Shown here: positions 8,301 to 17,734 of the stretch, piece after piece
Numbering within the stretch: position 1 is the stretch's first letter
Layout of the letters: each line of letters opens with the position of its first letter
Origin: Streptomyces olivaceoviridis
GTDB lineage: Bacteria > Actinomycetota > Actinomycetes > Streptomycetales > Streptomycetaceae
DNA length: 64,000 nucleotides
Direction: 5' to 3'
Assembly: GCF_014650115.1 (NCBI RefSeq)
Contig: NZ_BMUI01000004.1
Location: 372,001 to 436,000 of the forward strand
Position numbers and translations under genes: made by a program
Notes under the pieces: model-generated
Told to the model about the DNA's origin: nothing
Seen by the model: the letters and a program-made list of their open reading frames with translations, nothing else
The model's database searches: none

Positions 8301-8462
8301 CGGGCGGGCATGCGTTCTCCGTGTGCGCGCCGCCGTATCCGGACGCGTCCGTGCGCGGGCGTGTTCCTTTCGGCGACGCCCCCGGTGTGTGCTCATCCGT
8401 ACTTTTCTGTCGTCATCGACAGCCCCGGAGTCCGTGCCCGAAGAGGCAGGAGGACCCGGGAA

Positions 8463-9068
8463 GTGTTCACCGGAATCGTCGAAGAACTGGGTGAGGTCAC
8501 CGCCGTCGAGAACCTCGGCGACTCCTCCCGCTTCCGGCTCCGCGGCCCCGTCGTGACCGAGGGCGCACGCCATGGCGACTCCATCGCCGTGAACGGGGTC
8601 TGTCTCACGGTCGTCGAGCACGAGGGTGACGAATTCACCGCCGACGTCATGGCCGAGACCCTGAAGCGCTCCAGCCTGGGGGCGCTCACCCTCGGCTCCC
8701 GCGTCAACCTGGAGCGTCCCACCGCCGTCGGCGCCCGCCTCGGCGGACACATCGTGCAGGGGCACGTGGACGGCACCGGCGAGATCCTGGCCCGCACGCC
8801 CTCCGAGCACTGGGAGATCGTGAAGATCTCCCTCCCCGCGGACCTCTCCCGCTACGTCGTGGAGAAGGGCTCCATCACCGTGGACGGCATCAGCCTCACC
8901 GTCGTGGAGGCCGGCCACGACCACTTCACCGTCAGCCTCATCCCGACCACCCTCGCCCTCACCACGCTCGGTCTGAAGCAGCCCGGCGACCCGGTCAACC
9001 TCGAAGTGGACGTCATCGCCAAGTACGTGGAGCGGCTGCTCACGGCCGGACAGGGAGCCGGCAAGTGA
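8463..9068 (+). CDS. ribE: Riboflavin synthase, alpha chain
   Basis: A 201-residue protein starting at GTG 8463 with AGGAGG ten bases upstream. It begins with the diagnostic [10 protein letters not shown] and contains two homologous lumazine-binding domains (about 1-97 and 98-195), visible as the paired blocks [13 protein letters not shown] and [12 protein letters not shown]. It converts two 6,7-dimethyl-8-ribityllumazine molecules into riboflavin plus a pyrimidine that is recycled. First gene of an operon behind the FMN riboswitch; its stop overlaps the next start by 4 bp. Confidence 0.96.
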   Translation: MFTGIVEELGEVTAVENLGDSSRFRLRGPVVTEGARHGDSIAVNGVCLTVVEHEGDEFTADVMAETLKRSSLGALTLGSRVNLERPTAVGARLGGHIVQGHVDGTGEILARTPSEHWEIVKISLPADLSRYVVEKGSITVDGISLTVVEAGHDHFTVSLIPTTLALTTLGLKQPGDPVNLEVDVIAKYVERLLTAGQGAGK

Positions 9069-9706
9069 ACTGGATGAACTCCGAGGCGTTCACCCTCTTC
9101 GGCCAGCACATCATCTGGTCCGACATGATCGGCAACATCCTGGGCCTCATCACCCTCGCCCTCGGCTGGCGCCGCTCCCTGTGGACCTGGCCCGTGCAGT
9201 TCCTGTCCGGCCTGGTCCTGTTCGCCGCCTTCTACGGCCACCTGACCGGCAGCGCCGGCAAGCAGGTCGTCGTCATGGCCGTCGCGCTGTACGGCTGGTG
9301 GCAGTGGCAGCGCACCAAGGACCGGTCCGACGACGGCCACATCGCCCCCCGCTTCGCCACCTGGCGGGAGCGCGCGGGCATGCTCGCCGCGGCTGCCGCC
9401 GGCACGGTCGCCGTCGCCCTGCTCTTCACGGCCTACCCGAAGCTCTCCTGGGACCCCTGGCCCGACGCCTACATCTTCGTCGGCACCATCGTCGCGATGT
9501 ACGCCCAGGCCAAGAGCATGGTCGAGTTCTGGATCGCCTGGCTGCTCGTCGACCTCGTCGGCGTCCCCCTCAACTTCGCCAACGGCTACGCCTTCTCCGG
9601 CTTCGTCTACGTCATCTACGGCGCACTCGTCCTGTGGGGCATGCGCGACTGGTGGCTGCGCTCCCGCCGGGGCCCGCGGCCCGCACTGGAAGGAGCCCCG
9701 GCATGA
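9065..9706 (+). CDS. ribM: PnuC-family vitamin transporter, probably riboflavin transporter RibM
   Basis: A 213-residue integral membrane protein with about seven hydrophobic segments and the PnuC-type motifs [21 protein letters not shown] and LYGWWQWQ. PnuC proteins facilitate nicotinamide riboside uptake, but the branch encoded inside actinobacterial riboflavin operons (RibM/PnuX, studied in Streptomyces davawensis and Corynebacterium) moves riboflavin. Its place between ribE and ribBA under an FMN riboswitch supports the riboflavin role. The GTG start overlaps the ribE stop, and its own stop overlaps the ribBA ATG, so translation is coupled. Confidence 0.88.
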   Translation: MNWMNSEAFTLFGQHIIWSDMIGNILGLITLALGWRRSLWTWPVQFLSGLVLFAAFYGHLTGSAGKQVVVMAVALYGWWQWQRTKDRSDDGHIAPRFATWRERAGMLAAAAAGTVAVALLFTAYPKLSWDPWPDAYIFVGTIVAMYAQAKSMVEFWIAWLLVDLVGVPLNFANGYAFSGFVYVIYGALVLWGMRDWWLRSRRGPRPALEGAPA

Positions 9707-11016
9707 CCTCGGCACCGCTGCTGCACGGCACCGACGACACCGAGAACTTCGCCCTCGACCCGGTCGAGCGGGCCATCGCCGACATCGCGGCGGGCCGCCC
9801 GGTGGTCGTCGTGGACGACGAGGACCGGGAGAACGAGGGCGACCTCGTCATCGCCGCCGAGAAGGCGACCCCCGAGATCGTCGCCTTCATGATGAGCGAG
9901 TGCCGGGGCCTGATCTGCGCCCCCATGGAGGGCGAGGAACTGGACCGGCTCCAGCTGCCGCAGATGGTCCAGGACAACACCGAGTCGATGAAGACCGCGT
10001 TCACCATCTCGGTGGACGCCTCCGCCGCCCACGGCGTGAGCACCGGCATCTCGGCCGCCGACCGCGCGACGACGCTCCAGCTGCTCGCGGGCGGCACGGC
10101 GGAGCCCACCGACTTCGTCCGCCCCGGCCACGTCTTCCCGCTGCGCGCCCGGTCCGGCGGCGTCCTGGTGCGCAACGGCCATACCGAGGCCGCCGTCGAC
10201 CTCGCCCGGCTCGCGGGGCTCCGCCCGGCCGGCGCCATCGTGGAGATCGCCGGTGAGGACGGCCGGATGCTCCGGCTGCCCGAGCTGATCCCGTTCGCCC
10301 GCAAGCACGGCCTGACGATCATCTCCATCGAGGACCTGATCGCCTACCGCCGCGGCAGCGAGCCCACCGTCCGCCGCGAGGCCGCGACCCGCCTGCCCAC
10401 CCGGCACGGCACCTTCACCGCCTACGGCTACCGGTCCACCGTCGACGGCGTCGAACACGTCGCGCTCGTCCACGGCGAGCTCGGCGACGGTGAGGACGTG
10501 CTGGTCCGCGTCCACTCCGAATGCCTCACCGGCGACGTCTTCGGCTCCCTGCGCTGCGACTGCGGCCCCCAGCTGGACACCGCCCTGGCACGCATCCAGG
10601 CCGAGGGCCGGGGCGTCGTCGTCTACCTGCGCGGACACGAGGGACGCGGCATCGGCCTGCTGTCCAAGCTGCGCGCCTACGAGCTCCAGGAGCAGGGCCA
10701 CGACACCCTGGACGCCAACCTGGAACTCGGCCTGCCCGCCGACGCCCGCGACTACGGCGCCGGCGCGCGGATCCTCGCCGACCTCGGCGTACGGGGCGTC
10801 CGGCTGATGACCAACAACCCCGACAAGACCGAGGCGCTGCTGCGCCACGGCCTGAAGGTCACCGGCCGCGAGCCGATGCCCGTCCAGGCCGGCGAGCACA
10901 ACCTCCGGTACCTGCGCACCAAGCGGGACCGGATGGGGCACGACCTGCCCTGGCTCGACACGCCCGCCGTGTCGGCTTCGGTGGCCGCGTCCGCGGCCAC
11001 CTGCGGCAACCAGTAA
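9703..11016 (+). CDS. ribBA: Bifunctional DHBP synthase / GTP cyclohydrolase II
   Basis: A 437-residue two-domain enzyme. Residues about 15-215 are 3,4-dihydroxy-2-butanone 4-phosphate synthase, with the acidic loop [10 protein letters not shown] and the [13 protein letters not shown] segment. Residues about 222-425 are GTP cyclohydrolase II, with the zinc cysteines in [18 protein letters not shown] and the [10 protein letters not shown] motif. It supplies both committed precursors of riboflavin. ATG 9703 has GGAAGGAG upstream and overlaps the ribM stop. The C-terminal [15 protein letters not shown] tail is outside the domain and has no obvious function. Confidence 0.96.
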   Translation: MTSAPLLHGTDDTENFALDPVERAIADIAAGRPVVVVDDEDRENEGDLVIAAEKATPEIVAFMMSECRGLICAPMEGEELDRLQLPQMVQDNTESMKTAFTISVDASAAHGVSTGISAADRATTLQLLAGGTAEPTDFVRPGHVFPLRARSGGVLVRNGHTEAAVDLARLAGLRPAGAIVEIAGEDGRMLRLPELIPFARKHGLTIISIEDLIAYRRGSEPTVRREAATRLPTRHGTFTAYGYRSTVDGVEHVALVHGELGDGEDVLVRVHSECLTGDVFGSLRCDCGPQLDTALARIQAEGRGVVVYLRGHEGRGIGLLSKLRAYELQEQGHDTLDANLELGLPADARDYGAGARILADLGVRGVRLMTNNPDKTEALLRHGLKVTGREPMPVQAGEHNLRYLRTKRDRMGHDLPWLDTPAVSASVAASAATCGNQ

Positions 11017-11039
11017 GCACGAAAGCACTGAGGAGAGAC

Positions 11040-11525
11040 GTGAGCGGCAAGGGTGCACCGGAACTGTCCGTACGCAATGTGAGCGACCTCCGGGTCGCCG
11101 TCATCGCGGCGCAGTGGCACGAGCAGGTGATGGACGGTCTGGTGAACGGCGCCCTGCGCGCCCTGGGTGAACTGGGCATCGACGAGCCGACCCTGATCCG
11201 GGTCCCCGGCAGCTTCGAACTGCCGGTCGCCGCCAAGGTCCTCGCGGGCCGCGGCTACGACGCCGTGGTCGCCCTCGGCGTGGTCATCCGGGGCGGCACC
11301 CCCCACTTCGACTACGTGTGCCAGGGCGTCACCCAGGGCCTCACCCAGGTGTCCGTCGAGACCGGGGTGCCCGTCGGCTTCGGCGTGCTCACCTGCGACA
11401 CCGAGGAGCAGGCCCTGGACCGGGCCGGCCTGGAGGGCTCGAACGAGGACAAGGGCCACGAGGCGGTGACCGCCGCCGTCGCGACCGCGGCCACGCTCCG
11501 CTCAGTATCCGAACCCTGGCACTGA
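11040..11525 (+). CDS. ribH: 6,7-dimethyl-8-ribityllumazine synthase
   Basis: A 161-residue protein from GTG 11040, with AGGAG five bases upstream. Family motifs are [30 protein letters not shown] and [13 protein letters not shown]; the His in GTPHFDYV is the general catalytic residue region. It condenses the pyrimidine intermediate with 3,4-dihydroxybutanone phosphate to lumazine and normally forms pentamers or 60-mers. Fourth gene of the riboflavin operon, 23 bp after ribBA. Confidence 0.96.
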   Translation: MSGKGAPELSVRNVSDLRVAVIAAQWHEQVMDGLVNGALRALGELGIDEPTLIRVPGSFELPVAAKVLAGRGYDAVVALGVVIRGGTPHFDYVCQGVTQGLTQVSVETGVPVGFGVLTCDTEEQALDRAGLEGSNEDKGHEAVTAAVATAATLRSVSEPWH

Positions 11526-11543
11526 GGAGCCGGCCCGACCGCG

Positions 11544-11549
11544 TAGGGT
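11544..11549 (+). promoter_or_regulatory. -10 box TAGGGT, possible leaderless hisE promoter
   Basis: TAGGGT ends 10 bases before the hisE ATG at 11560, so transcription would begin at or a few bases before the start codon. No Shine-Dalgarno-like sequence precedes that ATG, which fits a leaderless or very short leader mRNA. The -35 region is not clear, so confidence is moderate. Confidence 0.45.
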
Positions 11550-11559
11550 GGGCAGCACC

Positions 11560-11832
11560 ATGTCCAAGAAGACGTTCGAGGAGCTCTTCACCGAGCTCCA
11601 GCAGAAGGCCGCCCACGGCGATCCCGCCACCTCCCGTACCGCGGAGCTGGTCGGCAAGGGTGTCCATGCCATCGGCAAGAAGGTCGTCGAGGAGGCCGCC
11701 GAGGTCTGGATGGCCGCCGAGTACGAGGGCAAGGAGGCGGCGGCGGAGGAGATCTCGCAGCTGCTGTACCACGTCCAGGTGATGATGGTCGCCCGCGGGA
11801 TCTCCCTGGACGACGTCTACGCCCACCTCTGA
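11560..11832 (+). CDS. hisE: Phosphoribosyl-ATP diphosphatase
   Basis: A 90-residue all-alpha MazG-like protein ([16 protein letters not shown]) with the metal-binding acidic residues in [33 protein letters not shown]. It carries out the second step of histidine synthesis, releasing pyrophosphate from phosphoribosyl-ATP. ATG 11560 is chosen over the in-frame GTG at 11548, which lies within the likely -10 box. Followed 53 bp later by hisG. Confidence 0.95.
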   Translation: MSKKTFEELFTELQQKAAHGDPATSRTAELVGKGVHAIGKKVVEEAAEVWMAAEYEGKEAAAEEISQLLYHVQVMMVARGISLDDVYAHL

Positions 11833-11885
11833 CCCGCCCGCCGACACAGCCGTAGAAACCCCTTCACGCAAAGGAAGCCGACCTC

Positions 11886-12734
11886 ATGCTGCGCATCGCC
11901 GTCCCCAACAAGGGTTCACTGTCCGGCCCTGCGGCGGAGATGCTGCATGAGGCCGGCTACCAGCAGCGCCGTGAGTCCAAGGAGCTGCGCATCGTCGACC
12001 CGGAGAACGAGGTCGAGTTCTTCTACCTCCGCCCCCGCGACATCGCGATCTACGTCTCCTCCGGACGCCTCGACATCGGCATCACCGGCCGTGACCTGCT
12101 GATCGACTCGGGCGCCGACGCCGAGGAGATCCTGCCGCTCGGCTTCGCCCGCTCCACCTTCCGCTTCGCCGCCAAGCCCGGCACGGCGAGCGGCATCGAG
12201 GACCTCAAGGACAAGACGGTCGCCACCTCCTACGAGGGCATCGTCGACAAGCACCTCGCGGACCGCGGGATCGACGCCTCCGTCGTCCACCTGGACGGGG
12301 CCGTGGAGACCGCGATCGAGCTGGGTGTCGCCGAGGTCATCGCCGACGTCGTCGAGACCGGCACCAGCCTGCGCAACGCGGGCCTGGAGGTCTTCGGCGA
12401 GCCGATCATGAAGTCCGAGGCGATCGTCGTCCGCCGCACCGGCGCCGACGCCGAGGAACCGAAGGTCCAGCAGTTCCTGCGCCGCCTCCAGGGCGTCCTG
12501 GTGGCCCGGACGTACGTGATGATGGACTACGACTGCCGGGTCGAGCAGCTGGAGAAGGCCGTCGCGCTCACCCCCGGCCTGGAGTCCCCGACCGTCTCCC
12601 CGCTGCACAACGAGGGCTGGGTCGCGGTCCGGGCCATGGTCCCCGCCAAGGAGGCCCAGCGGATCATGGACGACCTCTACGCCATCGGCGCCCGCGCCAT
12701 CCTGACCACGGCCATCCACGCCTGCCGCCTGTAA
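11886..12734 (+). CDS. hisG: ATP phosphoribosyltransferase (long form)
   Basis: A 282-residue protein starting MLRIAVPNKGSLSGPAAEML. The catalytic domain contains the phosphate-binding segment VETGTSLRNAGLEVF (about 158-172), and the C-terminal third (about 210-282, ending AIGARAILTTAIHACRL) is the ACT-like regulatory domain present in the long form that gives histidine feedback inhibition. It commits ATP and PRPP to histidine synthesis. AAGGAAG lies 8 bases upstream of the ATG. The rib-hisE-hisG order is common in actinobacteria. Confidence 0.96.
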   Translation: MLRIAVPNKGSLSGPAAEMLHEAGYQQRRESKELRIVDPENEVEFFYLRPRDIAIYVSSGRLDIGITGRDLLIDSGADAEEILPLGFARSTFRFAAKPGTASGIEDLKDKTVATSYEGIVDKHLADRGIDASVVHLDGAVETAIELGVAEVIADVVETGTSLRNAGLEVFGEPIMKSEAIVVRRTGADAEEPKVQQFLRRLQGVLVARTYVMMDYDCRVEQLEKAVALTPGLESPTVSPLHNEGWVAVRAMVPAKEAQRIMDDLYAIGARAILTTAIHACRL

Positions 12735-12750
12735 GAGGTACGCCCGAGAG

Positions 12751-13221
12751 ATGTCCGACCTGCCCCCTCCTCCCCGCCTCCCCGTCACCTTCCGGCCGGG
12801 ACACACCCGGGCGATCCTGCTCACCGCCGGGGTCGTGATCTTCGTGGTGATATCCGGGGTCGCGATGCTGCTGGAGCACCTCGGTCCGGGCTCGCGGCTC
12901 AGCTTCATCCTCACCGGGGCGCTGATCTTCTGGGCCCTGGCCCAGCTCGCCCGGGTGAAGGTGGTCGCCGACGAGTCCGGCGTCACCGTCGTCAACATCG
13001 CCGGCAAGCGTCGCCTGGCCTGGGCGGAGATCGTCCGGGTGAACCTCCGGCCGGGTGATCCGTGGGTGTTCCTGGACCTCAGCGACGGCACCAGCCTGCC
13101 CGCGCTCGGCATCCAGCCGGGCATCGCCAAGCAGCGGGCCATCGCCGACGCCAAGGCCCTGCGCGCGCTCGCCGAGGCCCGCTCGGCGCCCTCCGCCCTG
13201 CCGCACGAGCCCAGATCTTGA
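12751..13221 (+). CDS. PH-domain-like membrane protein
   Basis: A 156-residue protein with two transmembrane segments (about 27-48 and 54-70) followed by a small beta-rich domain (VVADESGVTVVNIAGKRRLAWAEIVRVNL). This is the layout of actinobacterial bacterial-PH (bPH6-like) proteins. It starts 16 bp after hisG, so it is probably co-transcribed. Function unknown. Confidence 0.8.
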   Translation: MSDLPPPPRLPVTFRPGHTRAILLTAGVVIFVVISGVAMLLEHLGPGSRLSFILTGALIFWALAQLARVKVVADESGVTVVNIAGKRRLAWAEIVRVNLRPGDPWVFLDLSDGTSLPALGIQPGIAKQRAIADAKALRALAEARSAPSALPHEPRS

Positions 13222-13231
13222 TTAATCTGGT

Positions 13232-13262
13232 GGGCGGAGGCCGTCTCGCTGTGCCTCCGCCC
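13232..13262 (+). terminator. Hairpin, likely terminator
   Basis: GGGCGGAGGC and GCCTCCGCCC form a perfect 10-bp stem with an 11-base loop, 11 bp after the PH-protein stop. No U-run follows, as is usual for Streptomyces terminators. The remaining bases to 13385 hold no gene; they may include a structured leader for the CNNM gene. Confidence 0.6.
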
Positions 13263-13385
13263 CTGCGCGCCGCCCGGTGCACAGGGGTTCCTGCTACCCG
13301 AGGAGTGACTCCCTCCGGCGATGGACGGATCGTCCTGTAGTACCTGCGCCACCCCTGCCCGACGGAACGGGAAGGCGGTGGCAGC

Positions 13386-14720
13386 GTGACCATCCCCCTG
13401 CTGCTCCTCGGAGCGGCGTTCCTGCTGATCCTCGCCAACGGCTTCTTCGTGGCGGCCGAATTCGGCCTGGTGACCGTCGAGCGCCCGGAGGCCGAGAAGG
13501 CCGCCGCCGACGGCGACACCCGCGCCCGTACGGTCGTGGAGTCGCTGAAGGAGCTGTCCTTCCAGCTCTCCGGCACCCAGCTCGGCATCACCATCACCTC
13601 CCTGGTCGTCGGCATGCTCGCCGAACCGGCCCTGGCCGCGCTGCTGCGCGGCCCGTTCGCCGCGCTCGGCGTCCCCGAGGGTGCCGCCTCCGGCGTCGCC
13701 GTGGTCGTCGGCATGCTGCTGGCCTCCGCGATCCAGATGGTGATCGGCGAACTCGTGCCCAAGAACTGGGCGGTGTCCCGGCCGCTGCAAGTCGCGCGCT
13801 TCGTCGCCGGCCCGCAGCACCGCTTCGCCCGCCTGTTCCGCCCGGTGATCTCGGCGCTGAACACGGTCGCCAACCGGCTGGTCCGCGCCCTCGGCGTCGA
13901 ACCCGCCGACGAGCTGGCCTCCGCCCGCACCCCCGGCGAACTGGTCTCCCTGGCCCGGCACTCCGCCCAGGCCGGTGCCCTGGAGCAGGACACGGCCGAC
14001 CTGTTCGTCCGCACCCTGTCCCTGGGCGAACTGACCGCGCAGCACGTCATGACCCCGCGCGTGAAGGTGAGCGCGTTGCAGGACTCGGCCACCGCCGAGG
14101 ACGTCGTCAACCTCACCCGGGCCACCGGCCTGTCCCGCTTCCCCGTCTACCGGGAGAAGATCGACGAGATCGTCGGCATGGCCCACCTCAAGGACGCGCT
14201 GGCGGTCCCCGTGCACGACCGGCTGCGTACGCCGGTCAGCCGGATCGCCCGCAAGGCGCTCCTGGTCCCCGAGACCCTGCCGGTCCAGCCCCTGCTCGCC
14301 CGGCTGCGCAGCGAGCAGCCCATCGCGGTCGTCGTGGACGAGTACGGCGGCACGGCCGGCGTGGTCACCCTGGAGGACATCGTCGAGGAACTGGTCGGCG
14401 AGGTCCGTGACGAGCACGACGCCAAGGACATGCCCGAACTGGCACCCGCCCCGCCCGAGGACGGCAGGCCCGCCTGGGACGTGGACGGCAGCTGCCGCGT
14501 CGACGTCCTGAAGCGCATAGGCCTCGACGTGCCCGAGGGGCCGTACGAGACCGTCGCCGGCCTCGTCGCCGACCTGCTCGGCCGGATTCCGGCCCCCGGC
14601 GACCGGGCCGAGCTGCCCGGCTGGCGGCTCTCGGTCCGCCAGGTCGGCCACTACCGCGCCGAACGGGTCCGTCTGGTCAGGACGGCCCCGGCGGTGAACG
14701 TGATGGAGGCCGCCCGGTGA
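13386..14720 (+). CDS. CNNM/CorC family protein (hemolysin-like, full length)
   Basis: A 444-residue protein starting at GTG 13386. The order is: DUF21/CNNM membrane domain with four hydrophobic segments (about 1-190; ANGFFVAAEFGLVTV, GMLLASAIQMVIGELVPKNWAVS), a pair of CBS domains (about 210-335; RVKVSALQDSATAEDVV, QPIAVVVDEYGGTAGVVTLEDIVEELVGE) and a CorC_HlyC C-terminal domain (about 350-435). Family members are linked to magnesium (or cobalt) export and are controlled by ATP-Mg binding at the CBS pair. Overlaps the next gene by 4 bp. Confidence 0.9.
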   Translation: MTIPLLLLGAAFLLILANGFFVAAEFGLVTVERPEAEKAAADGDTRARTVVESLKELSFQLSGTQLGITITSLVVGMLAEPALAALLRGPFAALGVPEGAASGVAVVVGMLLASAIQMVIGELVPKNWAVSRPLQVARFVAGPQHRFARLFRPVISALNTVANRLVRALGVEPADELASARTPGELVSLARHSAQAGALEQDTADLFVRTLSLGELTAQHVMTPRVKVSALQDSATAEDVVNLTRATGLSRFPVYREKIDEIVGMAHLKDALAVPVHDRLRTPVSRIARKALLVPETLPVQPLLARLRSEQPIAVVVDEYGGTAGVVTLEDIVEELVGEVRDEHDAKDMPELAPAPPEDGRPAWDVDGSCRVDVLKRIGLDVPEGPYETVAGLVADLLGRIPAPGDRAELPGWRLSVRQVGHYRAERVRLVRTAPAVNVMEAAR

Positions 14721-15790
14721 GCGTCCTCCAACTGGTCTTCGCGGCGCTGCTCGTGCTCGCCAACGGTTTCTTCGTCGGCGCCGAGTTCGCGCTCGTCTCC
14801 GTCCGCCGCAGCCAGATCGAACCGCTCGGCACCGCCCGGGCCCGGCAGGTGCTGTACGGACTCGAACACCTGCCGCAGATGATGGCCGCCGCCCAGTTCG
14901 GCATCACCGTGTGCTCGCTGACGCTCGGCGCGGTCGCCGAGCCGACGGTGGCGCACCTGCTGGAGCCGGTGTTCGAGTGGATCCACCTCCCGGACGGCGT
15001 GATCCACCCGCTGGGCTACGTCATCGCGCTGGCCGCGGTGGTCTTCTTCCACCTCGTCATCGGCGAGATGGTCCCGAAGAACCTCGCGATGGCCGCCCCG
15101 GAGAAGGCCGCGCTGTGGCTCAGCCCGGGCCTGGTCTGGTTCGCCCGCCTCTGCAAGCCGATCACGGTGTCCCTCGGCGCCTGCGCCCAGGGCATCCTGC
15201 GGCTGTTCCGGGTCGAGCCGAAGGACGAGGTGGAGGCGGTCGTCACCACCGAGCAGCTCAACCGGCTCCTGGAGGACTCCGGCCAGGCCGGCCTCCTCGA
15301 CCCGGAGGAGCAGGAGCGCCTGGAGGACGCCCTGGAGCTGGGCTCGCGCCCGGTGACGGACGTCCTGTTGCGCCGGGAGTCCCTGGTCACGGTGACCCCG
15401 GCGGTCACCCCGGGCGAGATCGTGGAGCTGACCGCCCGCACGGGCTACTCCCGCTTCCCGGTCGCGGCCGGCGAGAAGGGCCCCTTCATGGGGTACCTGC
15501 ACGTGAAGGACGTCCTCGACCTGGAGAACTCCGACCGGGCCGTCCCGCAGCACGTGTGGCGCCCGATGGCCACGCTCCGCGCCGAGCTGCCGCTGGACGA
15601 CGCGCTGACGGTCATGCGCCGGGCGGCCACGCACCTGGCCCAGGTGGCGGACGCGACCGGCAAGGTGCTGGGGCTGGTGGCCCTGGAGGACGTGCTGGAG
15701 CTGCTGGTGGGCGAGGTCCGTGACCCGGCGCACCGGGAGATGCCGGAGCCTCGTGTGAGCGGGGAGCCGGAGGGAGCGCTCGCCGGCTAG
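14717..15790 (+). CDS. CNNM family protein without the CorC_HlyC domain
   Basis: A 357-residue paralogue of the upstream gene, GTG start overlapping the previous stop (GTGA). It has the CNNM membrane domain (ANGFFVGAEFALVSV, VVFFHLVIGEMVPKNLAMA; about 1-190) and two CBS domains (about 210-335, ending LGLVALEDVLELLVGEVRD), then stops after a short tail, so the C-terminal CorC_HlyC domain is missing. The coupled pair probably works as a heteromeric transporter or sensor; this is inference from linkage. Confidence 0.9.
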   Translation: MSVLQLVFAALLVLANGFFVGAEFALVSVRRSQIEPLGTARARQVLYGLEHLPQMMAAAQFGITVCSLTLGAVAEPTVAHLLEPVFEWIHLPDGVIHPLGYVIALAAVVFFHLVIGEMVPKNLAMAAPEKAALWLSPGLVWFARLCKPITVSLGACAQGILRLFRVEPKDEVEAVVTTEQLNRLLEDSGQAGLLDPEEQERLEDALELGSRPVTDVLLRRESLVTVTPAVTPGEIVELTARTGYSRFPVAAGEKGPFMGYLHVKDVLDLENSDRAVPQHVWRPMATLRAELPLDDALTVMRRAATHLAQVADATGKVLGLVALEDVLELLVGEVRDPAHREMPEPRVSGEPEGALAG

Positions 15791-15830
15791 CCCGGGTGGC
15801 GAGGGGGAGCTGTGCGGCCGGTGGCCTGCC

Positions 15831-15851
15831 GACCGCGCGGTTCCCCGCCCC
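15831..15851. repeat. Dispersed GCGCGGTTCCCCGC-type intergenic repeat (copy 1)
   Basis: GACCGCGCGGTTCCCCGCCCC lies in the short space between the convergent CNNM and AAA+ genes. Related copies occur at 37381-37403 and 51003-51025, all just downstream of gene ends. Similar sequences are scattered through Streptomyces chromosomes. Confidence 0.5.
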
Positions 15852-15862
15852 CGTCGGGGCGC

Positions 15863-17734
15863 TCACATGCCCGGCGGATCCTGCGGCCCCCGCCCCGACA
15901 GCACCTCTCCGTACGCCTGCATCAGGTCGGGCAGTCGCAGGGTCGCCAGGTCGTCCCGGGACAGGGAGCCCGGGTACGTCGACAACCGGAGGTCCCGGTA
16001 CGCGCAGCTCTTCTCGTACAGCGTCCGCAGGAACCGCCCGTTCCCCAGTTCGTCGATCCACCCCTGGTCGACGACGTGCCCGGCGATGGACCGCAGCTCG
16101 TCCAGCGCCTCCTCGTCCCACAGGTCCCCGTTCTCCGCCGCGAGCACCTTGCCGATCTCGGTCAGCTCCAGCGGCCGGTAGGAGGGGAAGTCCACCCGGG
16201 TGGTGAACCGGGAGGACAGCCCGGGGTTGGCGGCGAGCAGGCGGTCCATGCCCTCCGGGTAGCCGGCCAGGATCACCACCAGGTGGTCCCGGTTGTCCTC
16301 GGCCCGCTTCAGCAGCACCTGCAAGGCCTCGTCGCCGTACGCGTCCCCCTTGCCGTACCCGGAGTTGGACAGCGAGTAGGCCTCGTCCACGAACAGCACC
16401 CCGCCGATCGCGGAGTCGATCAGCTCGTTGGCCTTCACGGCCGTCTGCCCCAGGTACTCGCCGACCAGGTCGGCGCGCTGGGCCTCCACGAGGTGGTCCC
16501 CGCCCAGCAGCCCCAGCGCGTAGAACACCCGGCCGAGGATCCGCGCGACCGTGGTCTTGCCCGTGCCGGACGGGCCGGAGAAGACGAAGTGCCGTTTGGG
16601 CGGCTGGACCGGCAGCCCCTGCCCGGCCCGCAGCCGCGCCATGTTCAGCTGCGCCGACAGCGCCTTGACCTGGCGCTTGACCGGTTCGAGCCCCACCATG
16701 CGCTCCAGTTCGGCGAGCGCCTCCTCCAGTAACGCGGGGTCGGTGGGCCCGGCCGGCATCGGCGCGGTGGACACCCCGGGCACCCCCGTCTTGGTCCGCA
16801 CCGAGGGGTCGGCCACCGACGGCAGCGGTCCGGCCGGCAGATCGGGCTCCGGCAGCCGCAGGTCCCGGCCCTCCGTGCCGAACAGCGGATCGAACCCGTC
16901 CGGCCCGTCCACCACGTCCTGCCCCGCGCCGGTCAGCGTGATCGCGGCGTAGTCGGCCGTCTCGTCGTACCCGTCGCCCTCGGAGATCGCGGCGAGCCGG
17001 GCGGAGGTGTCCATGAAGGCCGGGTCGACCCGGTGCACGGCGCGGTACAGGGGGAGCGCGGCGGCCGAGCGTCCCGTTCCCTCGTGCGCCCTGGCCAGCC
17101 AGTAGCGCAGCTCCTTGCGCTGCGGCTGCTCGCTGCGGCACCGCATCAGCGCCGTCGACAGCAGCGGCTCGGCCTGGCCGTACATCTCCAGCCGCACCCG
17201 GGCCATGCCGCCGAACAGACCGGCCTCGATGCCGAGGAGGGAGTCGTCCAGCAGTGGATCGGTGTGCCGGGCCAGTTGTTCCCAGTCCTTGACCAGATAG
17301 GCGCGGCAGGCGTGCAGGAAGCGGACCTGCGGGTCGGCGTCGACCGGGGGCAGCCCGGCGAGGGCGCGGTCCAGCTCGGGCACATGCCGGCCGTCCAGCC
17401 AGTGGGAGGCGTGCGCCAGCAGCAGATCGCGCGGGCTCTCCAGTACCGGCTGCACCCACCAGCCCAGCCAGTACCAGGAGTTGAGGCTGCGGCGGTGCCG
17501 GGCGCGCTGTTCGCCGAAGCGGTCGCGGTGCCGGAACATCCGCAGCAGCGCGGTGGTCGTGTCGACCCGGAGCGCGTGCAGCCCGAGCCAGGCGTCCGCC
17601 ATGCCCGGGTCCATCCGCACCGCGGTGCGGAACTCCTCCTCCGCCTGCGGGTAGGCGCCCATCGTGTAGGCGTCCACACCCCGCAGCCAGGCGAGGTCGG
17701 CCGGGGCCTCGGGGCCCTGCGTGCCGAAGTCCAT
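15863..17734 (-). CDS. AAA+ ATPase, EccA/CbbX-like, with N-terminal TPR-like region
   Basis: A 623-residue cytosolic protein. The N-terminal half (about 1-240) is helical with TPR-like repeats (AYTMGAYPQAEEEFRTAVRMD). The C-terminal half holds one AAA+ module: Walker A GPSGTGKT near 396-403, Walker B GVLFVDEAYSL near 457-467 and a sensor region with SRFTTRVDFPSY. This matches CbxX/CfqX and the EccA subunit of type VII secretion systems, but no other ESX gene is in the window, so a secretion role is unproven. ATG 17734 is chosen with the G-run at -8; GTG 17737 is also possible. Confidence 0.88.
   Translation of the reverse strand: MDFGTQGPEAPADLAWLRGVDAYTMGAYPQAEEEFRTAVRMDPGMADAWLGLHALRVDTTTALLRMFRHRDRFGEQRARHRRSLNSWYWLGWWVQPVLESPRDLLLAHASHWLDGRHVPELDRALAGLPPVDADPQVRFLHACRAYLVKDWEQLARHTDPLLDDSLLGIEAGLFGGMARVRLEMYGQAEPLLSTALMRCRSEQPQRKELRYWLARAHEGTGRSAAALPLYRAVHRVDPAFMDTSARLAAISEGDGYDETADYAAITLTGAGQDVVDGPDGFDPLFGTEGRDLRLPEPDLPAGPLPSVADPSVRTKTGVPGVSTAPMPAGPTDPALLEEALAELERMVGLEPVKRQVKALSAQLNMARLRAGQGLPVQPPKRHFVFSGPSGTGKTTVARILGRVFYALGLLGGDHLVEAQRADLVGEYLGQTAVKANELIDSAIGGVLFVDEAYSLSNSGYGKGDAYGDEALQVLLKRAEDNRDHLVVILAGYPEGMDRLLAANPGLSSRFTTRVDFPSYRPLELTEIGKVLAAENGDLWDEEALDELRSIAGHVVDQGWIDELGNGRFLRTLYEKSCAYRDLRLSTYPGSLSRDDLATLRLPDLMQAYGEVLSGRGPQDPPGM

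Noticed and set aside
7964-8311. Open frames across the riboflavin riboswitch
   Set aside because: They overlap the strongly conserved RFN element and the chitinase-type promoter and have no protein features.
13263-13385. M-box magnesium riboswitch before the CNNM genes
   Set aside because: The conserved GGTGAGGCTCC and later M-box blocks are not present.
11916-14651. A 911-codon minus-strand frame over hisG and the CNNM gene
   Set aside because: It is antisense to genes with clear family motifs and looks like a translated shadow.
15863-17734. Part of a type VII (ESX) secretion locus
   Set aside because: The EccA-like ATPase stands alone; there are no EccB-E, mycosin or WXG100 genes nearby.
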